A DNA stretch of 64,000 nucleotides from Cornus controversa (taxonomy: Eukaryota > Streptophyta > Magnoliopsida > Cornales > Cornaceae), in NCBI GenBank assembly GCA_026545225.1, contig CM048852.1, positions 55,621,146-55,685,145 of the forward strand, written 5' to 3'. Under the pieces are notes generated by a model, which was not told the DNA's origin, did no database searches, and worked only from the letters and a program-made list of their open reading frames with translations. The translations under genes and the position numbers were made by a program. This document shows, piece after piece, positions 56,845 to 64,000 of this stretch (position 1 is the first letter of the stretch; each line of letters opens with the position of its first letter).

Positions 56845-58353
56845 TGATTCGTGTGTGAGTGTGACTCAAAAAGTATACCAATTAAAATTTTCCACACTTC
56901 GCAATAGAACGAATTCTTTGCAGAATAGGGCTATCGAAAGGAATGGGTATCGTACCTCAGGGATTATGTTCTGACGAGTTGGAACACAGAACTAATTCTA
57001 ATTAAATTTATAAGAAAAGAATTCTGATTTTTAACTAATTAAAAAGATAAAATAAAATAAATCAAAGGTAAACAGATAATGAAGATAATAAGAGAGAAAC
57101 CTAGGGTGTTTGACTTCACCACTAACTCCACAATCAATGGTCAATTGAATCAACTATAGGGGAATTACATCATGCATAAGTGGTGTCGGTGGCTACAAGC
57201 TCACCTTCATCCGTCAAGAAGATAACATATGATTAAGGCTAAGCCATGGACTATCTTCGATTGGCATGGGCCATCTGCCTAACTACTCTAATCTAGGGTG
57301 CAGTATGGTTCATCTTCTCTAGGCATAATCCATCAAAGCTCATAACAATATATTCAGTGATTACCATTGTGTAATAATCTCTCTCATGATCACAGAAAAC
57401 AAAAGAGATTGAGTTCAATAACAACAACTAAATATCTAAGACAAGATAAGAAATCATTGAGATTGAATTTACAAGACTTTTATTGCTCAATTCATTAATA
57501 AGAATCCTCACAATTACACAATCTATGCATGTATATAAAGGTCCCCAATAATTAAAACAATCAAACCATTGATGCTTTGTTAGGGCTACATCAAAACCCT
57601 AGTGGATGAACTAGCCGCTCATGGTAGAAGAAGAAGCTTCAACTGTTGAGGAAGAAGACATCATCTTTCTGAATTACGCGTATGACTTCGTTCTCCAATG
57701 GCTCTGCAATATGTTTCTGTTCTCTTCAGCCCTCTCAGACTCTCCAATCTCTGTGTGTAAGCTCCCTCTCTTCAGCCTCCAAGTCTTCCTTTTATTCCCC
57801 AAGAGAATTCACCAAAGTCCTAATCCAATTAGGAATTAATTAGGGTTTCCCGCAGCACTAATCAGGTGGGTTTTTCCTGCTGACTTCGGCCCAACTTTTG
57901 ACCCACTAGAAGTCCGATTTACGGAATTTTCGTGAAATACAAAAGTGTGCAGAATCAAATTTCGTTCAACCCCACGCGGAAATAATGTCGATTTGAGGCT
58001 CGGAAATAAGACTTCTGGTCCGTTTTCCAAAACGGGATTAAGACTGCATTATGCGCAGATTTGGGCTTCAGGCCCGAAACCTTCTTAAGCTGTTGTAATT
58101 CTCTTGGACCTCTTTCTTGGGCTGATTTGAGTTGAAATAAATGGTTGAGTGAATCTCCTTGATGTAGGCTTCATCTCACCATCTTGGATGTCATCTTTAA
58201 AAGCCCAAAATCACGGTTTTAACTGAAATAATTATTAAGGCCCTGAAAATACAGAAAACACTAAAACAAAGTAAATTAACAAAATAATCTATCACTAAGA
58301 GAATAAAATACATAAGTTAAGAGGCTAGAATGCGTAACATTCAACGCCTATCA
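56845..58353 (-). repeat. LTR 3 of the array
   Basis: Same ends as LTRs 1 and 2. One base difference was noticed near 58233 (T where the other two have C). It is followed by CTTAT (58354-58358), the right target duplication. Confidence 0.95.
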
Positions 58354-58358
58354 CTTAT

Positions 58359-58899
58359 TTATTGGTTCTTCTTTTGCTAGAAGATTTTGGAATTGGTTCA
58401 ATGGGCTCCTTAATTGGAACATGCCTTACTTTATGCATTTTTATCATCTAGCTGCTTGTTTTACTAATTTCAACAAAAATTTAATTAGATATAAGATCTA
58501 TAGAAGGTTGTTCTCCACCTCCATTTGGTCTATACGGAGTAACAAAACATAAGATTTCATCAGAACGTAAAAAGAGATCCTGTGGAAGTGGCAAAAACAG
58601 TTTGGTGGGAGGTTATGACTATTTCTGAGTTATCTTTGGATTGCATTTTATTGACGTGATAGCCTCAACTCGGCTCATCTATGCTCATGGGCTGCTGTTG
58701 TTTTTTTTCTCCTCCTTTGATGATTTTGTATACAATTTTTCCTTTTGTTGCTTCTTTGTTTCTTCATGCCTTTCTTTTGGAGGTATCTTGTATCTCACTA
58801 TCCTGTTATAGCTCTGCTATGCTGGGATCTATCCTAGTTTGTTTATGTACTTTAACGCTATTTTTAATTCATTTTTCCATTTATCTAGGAAAAAAAATT
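58359..58899 (+). mobile_element. L1-type LINE, 3' end
   Basis: Coding sense of the zinc-binding region interrupted at 37469 resumes here: HLL/HLF before, then FARRFWNWFNGLL and a short C-terminal tail with stops. A T-rich 3' untranslated part with CTCCTCCTTTGATGATTTTG follows, as in other plant L1s, ending near an A-run at 58891-58898. The LINE therefore spans about 32930-58899 with two LTR insertions inside it. Confidence 0.75.
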
Positions 58900-59440
58900 A
58901 TGATTTCAAGTTGAATGAGATACTCATGTATGTAAATATAAATATAGGCTCTTGTTTTGACTTTCAGTCCTAAATCTGTTAAAAGAATGAAAAGAACCAA
59001 AAACAAAAGAAATAGTAATGAGAGTGTTGTGTTTATGTGTTTATTTAATTGGACAAATGTAAGATTACAATATTGCATATTAATTGACCAATATCACACG
59101 ACTCTCAAACCCAAACTGTGGTGGATCTCGGGGTACAACGAGTCAACTTGATCCTTTGCCCCATACTCTGAGATGATCCAATAGATAAATTGACCTTTAG
59201 ACGCTGACGGAGCTACCATACATGTCCCTACTCTGATGGACCTAATTGCAATGGCTTTAGATTATATTATACCTGAAATTTTGATTCATAAAAGCTTATT
59301 GGCTTGCATCCTGGAACCATTTAGAAGTTATATTCATTGTCTTACCAATGCAAAGCCATTTACAAGTTATATTCATTGTCTTACCAATGCAAAGCCATTT
59401 ACAAGTTATATTCATTGCCTTATCAAATTGAGGTGTTGCA
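58900..59440. other. Short intergenic stretch with a 39-bp tandem repeat
   Basis: Between 59325 and 59433 the unit CATTTACAAGTTATATTCA / TTGTCTTACCAATGCAAAGC occurs about 2.6 times (39 bp, starts near 59319, 59358 and 59397). The matching 13-residue repeats in one frame follow from the length being a multiple of three. No gene was recognised. Confidence 0.75.
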
Positions 59441-59877
59441 TGTTAGGAATATATGCAGAAACACAATAAAAAAATAAAACAAACACACAAAAATACAAGA
59501 GATTTTCTTGGTTTACCCTAACAATGGGTTACGTCCAAGAAGGACACCGAACAATCTCACTATAAAAAAATATGATGGAGGATTACAATCACTCAAACTC
59601 TCTTCTCTCTTACTCTCACCAATTTTACAAAATTAAATTTCTTCGGCTCATAATTGTTCTCACAATTTGGTACATAATTTTAAGGTTACACAAAACCCTT
59701 ATTTATAAAAAGAGATATCTTGGTCAATAAGTTATCTTGGTCACTAAGTCTTCAGGTTTCAGAAGAAAAGTTCAATTAGGAATTAAATTCTTAAACAAGT
59801 CTAATAATAATATAAAACAAATCTTTCAGCAGTCAACTTTCCAAAAATTATCGTCTTCAGGCTCCACAACCACAATA
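59441..59877 (-). repeat. Left LTR of the copia element
   Basis: The left edge TGTTAGGAAT is matched by 63970. The right edge is set by the purine-tract complement (ATCTTTCACTTGGAG) that follows; it is approximate to a few bases. Confidence 0.8.
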
Positions 59878-62800
59878 ATCTTTCACTTGGAGACTGGAGG
59901 ACTAATGAATCTTCTCCATTAACTCTCTGTGTGCATCGCAATGCACTTTGGTGTGCTCATCTTCTGTCTTCAAGCTAGAAGACCTACTGAAGCTGAGCAA
60001 AACTTTAGTTTCTCCATCATCACTGCTTTGGTTAACATGTCAGTAAGATTCTCGGTACCAAGTATATTTTCAAGTAATAACACTCTATCTTTTAATAGTG
60101 AGCGAATGAAGTGATATCGAAGTCCTATATGTTTGGTACTTGAATGAAATGCAGAATTATTCGCCATGTGTATTGCACTCTGATTGTCACTGTGCAAAAC
60201 ATTCTTCACTTGCTTGAATCATAACTCTGCCAACAAACCTTGTAACCAAATTATCTCTTTACTGGCCTCTGTGACTGTTATGTACTCTGCTTCTGTTATG
60301 GACAACACTACAATCTTTTGTAACTATGAAACTCAACTAACTACAGTAGTACCAACTGTAAACACATACTCGGTCGTACTCCATCTGTGATCAAATTTCC
60401 CAACAAAATTAGCATCTACATAACCATGTAGTCGCAAGTCGCTTCTTTTGAAGCACATGCATTTTTTTGTGGTACCACATAGATATCGTAATATCCACTT
60501 CATTGTTTCCCATTGTAATTTTTCCAGATCACTCATGAACTTACTCACAGCTCCCACTTTATAAGTAATGTCTGGTCTCGTGCACACCATAACATACATT
60601 AAACTTCCAATGGCTGAAGCGTACGAAACTTTAGCCATAAAATTCTTCTCTTCTTCTGTCCTCGGACACTGATCCTTGGATAAGCAAAAATGGCTCGCTA
60701 AGGGTGTGCTCACCGGTTTAGCATTGCTCATGTTGAATCTCTTCAAGATGCGTTCAACATATTTGGCCTGAGACAATTGCAAAATACCTTTCTGCTTGTT
60801 CTTTTTAATCTTCATCCCAAGTATCTGCTTCACTACACCAAGATCCTTCATCTCGAACTCATTCGATAATTGCTTCTTTAACTTGTCGATTTCTTTAAAA
60901 TCAGAACATGCCACTAATATGTCATCAACATAAAGTAGTGGTATGATACAACTCGCATCAAACCTTTTGAAGTAACAACAATGGTTAGCGTTGTATTTGT
61001 TGTAGCAATATCTCTGTATAAAACTATCAAATTTCTTGTACCACTGCCTCGAGACTTGCTTTAAGCTGTACAAACTCTTCATTAACTTGCACACAAGTTT
61101 CTCTTTTCCTTTGACTGAGAAGCCCTCCGGTTGTTGCATGTAAATCTCCTCCTCTAAGTCTCCATGAAAGAAAATAGTTTTCACATCTAATTACTCAAGA
61201 TGCAAATCCTCATATGCAACAATGCTCAAAATTGAACAAATGGTATTCAGTTTTACAACTGGGAAAAAAATGCCAGTGTAGTCAATCTCTTCCTTTTATT
61301 GAAAGCCTTTGACCACCAATTTAGCCTTGTATCTCTTAAAACCGTCATGTTCCTCTTTAACTTTGTACACCCATTTATTGTGGAGAGCTTTCTTCCCAAT
61401 GGGTAATTCGGCTAGCTCCCATGTACGATTAGAGATAAGGCACTTCATCTCATCTCTCATCGCTAGCTCCCACTTGCTCAAGTCCTCTACTTCACGTGCT
61501 TCATCGTAGCATTCAGGTTCTCCACCATCTGTCAATAACAGAAAACTCATGTACTTTCGGTTTGGTACATGTGGATGAGCGGACCTTTTGGGTGCAGGTG
61601 TCATAGTTGGGCTCTGTGATGCTCGTTGTTCTGCAGGCTCTTCTGGCTAAGGACTCTCATCAACCTGCTGCGCCACACTTCTTACTAGATCATCATCCAA
61701 CTCGACATACTTTGGATTTTCTTGTACCAGGCTAGTGGGTTGTGCAATACCTCTATCCTTGTACATCACTTTTTTTTATTAAAAATCACGTCTCTATTAC
61801 GAATGATCTTCTTATTTTGGTAATCCTAGAATCGATAACCAAACTTATCTCTTCCATATCCAATGAAAGTGCACTTTAGTAATTTGGGGTCCAGTTTTTC
61901 CCTAACATAGTCGCTAATATGCGCATAAGTAATACAACCAAACACTTTTAGCCATGAAAGATTTACCTCCTTCTCACTCTAGAATTTTTTTGGTATTCGA
62001 TGCTCTAACGGCACTGGTGGTCTTTGATTCACAAGGTATGCTGCTGTATTGACTGCCTCGGCCCAAAATTGTTGGGGTAGACCTGACTAAATACGCATAC
62101 TTCTGGATCTTTTTATCAACGTTCGATTCAACCGTTTTGCCACATCGTTTTGTTGTGGGGTTCCTTGCACAGTCCGTTCCAAATGGATCTCATTCTCAAA
62201 ACAAAATTTCTTGAACCCGGTGTCTTCATACTCACCACCGTTGTCTGACCTCAACCTCTTGATCTTCAAGTCTATCTCATTCTCTACCATAGCCTTCCAC
62301 TTCTTGAACACCCCAAATACTTTAGATTTGTGTGCCAAAAAATAGATCATACCTTCCTTGTATGATCATTGATAAAAGTCACAAAATAGGACTTTCTACC
62401 AATTGATGAGATCGGCGCTAACCCCCAAACATCTATGTGAACTAACTCAAGCTTCTCACTCTTAAGAATTCTGTCACTCTTCTTAAAACTAACCCTTTTC
62501 GATTTTTCGTACACACAATTTCTCACAGAAGTCGATATCAATCGATTTTAGCCCTGGTAGTTTCCCCAACGAGTGCATGACTTTGAACCCATTTTCACTA
62601 ATGTGACCTAGTCTCTGATGCTATAAGTTGCGATCTTCTTTGTTTTTAACAATCGCTATTGATACTTTAGCACTGACACTTGTGTAGAGAGAGTCATTCT
62701 TCTTACCACGTGATATGATTATAGCGCCTTTCGAAACTTTTCACAAATCTCTAATGAAGTTTATAGCATAACCTTCATTTGATAATTGACTAACAGAAAT

Positions 62801-63969
62801 CATATTCTTCCTGAAGTCTGGGATATGTCTCACATCCTTCAGCTTCCAAACAGATCTAGTCTGATTGATCTGTACATCACCCTTGCTGTCTACATTGCAT
62901 GGTTGATTATCACCAAGATATACCTTACCAAGGTTATTGGGTGAATAACTAGTAAATAGCTCTCTATTTGAGGTAGCGTGAAACGTGGCCCCAGAGTCAA
63001 TCACCCATGACTCTGTCTTGCTTTTTAAAGAGCATATCAGCGCTTCATCTGAATCTTACGAGACAATGTTTGCTTCGGTCTTCTCTTCTTTTCTTTCCTT
63101 CTGGACTTTGCATGAAGTCCGGTAATGACTCATCTTGTCGCAATTCCAATACTCAATGTCTTTGAGATCTGAAGAATTACCTTTGGGATTTTGAGACTTT
63201 GATCTGTCATTCTTTGACTTAGAACGACCATGTACATTGCCGTCTTTCTTCTTGTTTTCGAACTTCTGCCTCTGCTTTTGACGTTCAACGCCGAACCATT
63301 AGTAAAAACGCCATCTGATTTCTTCAGTCAAAATCATGCTGACAATGTCATCGAAATCCAATTTTGATTTCCCTGCAAAACTGCTGATTACAGTAACTAT
63401 GCCACTCCAACTCTCGGGTAACTGCTCTAGAATTAGAAGTGCGCAGACCTCATCTTTGAAGTCGATTTCAACATATTCTAATTGTCCAACGATCTCATTG
63501 AACACATTGAGATGCTCATTGAATCTTCTACATTCGGACATCTTTAAGTTAAACAACTTCTTTATAAGATGTACCTTGTTCGCTGCAGACGGCTGTTCGT
63601 ACATATCAGAAAGGGCTTCTATAAGAGACGTCGTTGTCTTCTCGTTTTTGATGTTGAAGGTGACCGATTTTGACAACGTCAATCTGATCGTTGCAAAAGC
63701 CTTCCGATCAAGCTTGATCCATTCACCTTTTTTTATCTCTGCTGGCTTCTTTCCAAGTGGGAGATCTAGATCTTTTTGGATCAGATAATCCTCTATCTAC
63801 ATCTTCCAGAAACCGAAGTTTGTGCCATTAAACTTCTTAATCCTTGATGCTCTATCTTCTGACGCCATGCTCCCACTCAAACGAACAGATCTATGATGAA
63901 AAATTTTGCCATAATTTCATCAACCACCTGTCGTGCCCTTGATACACAAACTAAGGGTCTGATACTAGT

Positions 63970-64000
63970 TGTTAGGAATATATGCGGATACGCAATCAAA
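63970..64000 (-). repeat. Start of the right LTR of the copia element (cut by the window)
   Basis: 31 bases matching the beginning of the left LTR with a few differences, preceded by the tRNA-Met-like primer site. Confidence 0.85.

Larger units (their letters stand above)
37475..58353 (-). mobile_element. Athila-like Ty3 LTR retrotransposon, tandem array LTR-internal-LTR-internal-LTR
   Basis: Three 1509-bp LTRs (37475-38983, 47160-48668, 56845-58353) alternate with two 8176-bp internal regions (38984-47159 and 48669-56844), at a constant period of 9685 bp. One 5-bp target duplication, CTTAT (37470-37474 and 58354-58358), flanks the whole array; none was seen at the inner junctions. Coding is on the minus strand. 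The primer site TGGCGCCGTTGCCGGGGA is complementary to tRNA-Asp, typical of Athila/Tat elements. Parts: one long gag-protease-RT-RNase H frame, a separate downstream frame in the place where Athila elements carry an extra gene, and the polypurine tract. I did not recognise an integrase, so it may be a non-autonomous member. The two units look identical, including all predicted proteins, and I noticed one base difference between LTRs (third copy, near 58233). The element is therefore very young, or the second unit is an assembly artefact. Confidence 0.93.
59441..64000 (-). mobile_element. Ty1/copia LTR retrotransposon, broken, running off the window end
   Basis: A 437-bp LTR (59441-59877, starting TGTTAGGAATATATGC) matches the start of a second LTR at 63970-64000 (TGTTAGGAATATATGCGG). 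Reading the minus strand from the right: a primer site like initiator-tRNA-Met (TAGTATCAGACCC, near 63955-63968); Gag (63690-63300, with ALLILEQLPESWSGIVTVIS); a protease (around 63004-62741, with WVIDSGATFHATSNRELF); an integrase (62541-62087, with LRSDNGGEYEDTGFKKFC and GTPQQNDVAKRLNRTL); a reverse transcriptase (61604-60333, with NKWVYKVKEEHDGFKRYKAK and PLLYVDDILVAC); RNase H (60209-59970, with SDNQSAIHMANNSAFHSSTK); and a purine tract next to the left LTR. The order with integrase before RT is copia-specific. The element is a fossil with several breaks (roughly half a dozen or more). The right flank is outside the window. Confidence 0.92.

Overview
The window looks like a stretch of nuclear DNA from a eudicot plant. 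It is AT-rich, has spliced plant-type genes with GT-AG introns, and is filled with plant transposon families: Athila-like Ty3 elements, Ty1/copia elements, L1-type LINEs and hairpin MITEs. The species cannot be told from the sequence. No bacterial, organellar, CRISPR, rRNA or convincing tRNA features were seen.

Only three probable host genes look intact, all in 11.9-25.2 kb. (i) A class B DnaJ/Hsp40 gene on the + strand has exons 11966-12130, 12339-12748 and 17717-18158. Its second intron is about 5 kb and holds a gag-bearing copia-type fossil. Its J domain carries QPD where HPD is expected. (ii) A single-exon gene at 22953-23564 (+) encodes a 203-residue plant protein of unknown function. 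(iii) A single-exon Golgi-type alpha-1,4-glycosyltransferase gene at about 23850-25106 (-) is convergent with (ii). Broken host-type sequences are a plant-mobile-domain pseudogene (1.2-3.9 kb), a duplicated 5' fragment of gene (ii) at 8923-9286, and a leucine-rich-repeat fragment near 29.95-30.27 kb.

The left part (1-9.3 kb) is a stack of old insertions. A LINE remnant is split by a solo copia LTR with a perfect 5-bp target duplication. A 49-bp minisatellite is split by a solo Athila-family LTR. An LTR with its polypurine tract sits exactly at the edge of the duplicated gene fragment. The middle (25-32.9 kb) is intergenic, with microsatellites, a 121-bp triplicated repeat, a large inverted-repeat element and a 487-bp hairpin MITE.

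The right part (32.9-64 kb) is a nested structure. An L1-type LINE with a large internal deletion was first hit by a now-degenerate solo LTR (33397-34840). It was later hit by a very young Athila-like element that now exists as a head-to-tail tandem array: LTR-internal-LTR-internal-LTR, 37475-58353, period 9685 bp, with one 5-bp target duplication (CTTAT) around the whole array. After the LINE tail comes a broken copia element on the minus strand (59441 to beyond the window end).

No clearly new biological system is visible. The most notable observations are the near-identical three-LTR tandem array (biological or an assembly artefact), the QPD J domain, and several insertions whose target sites can be read exactly.
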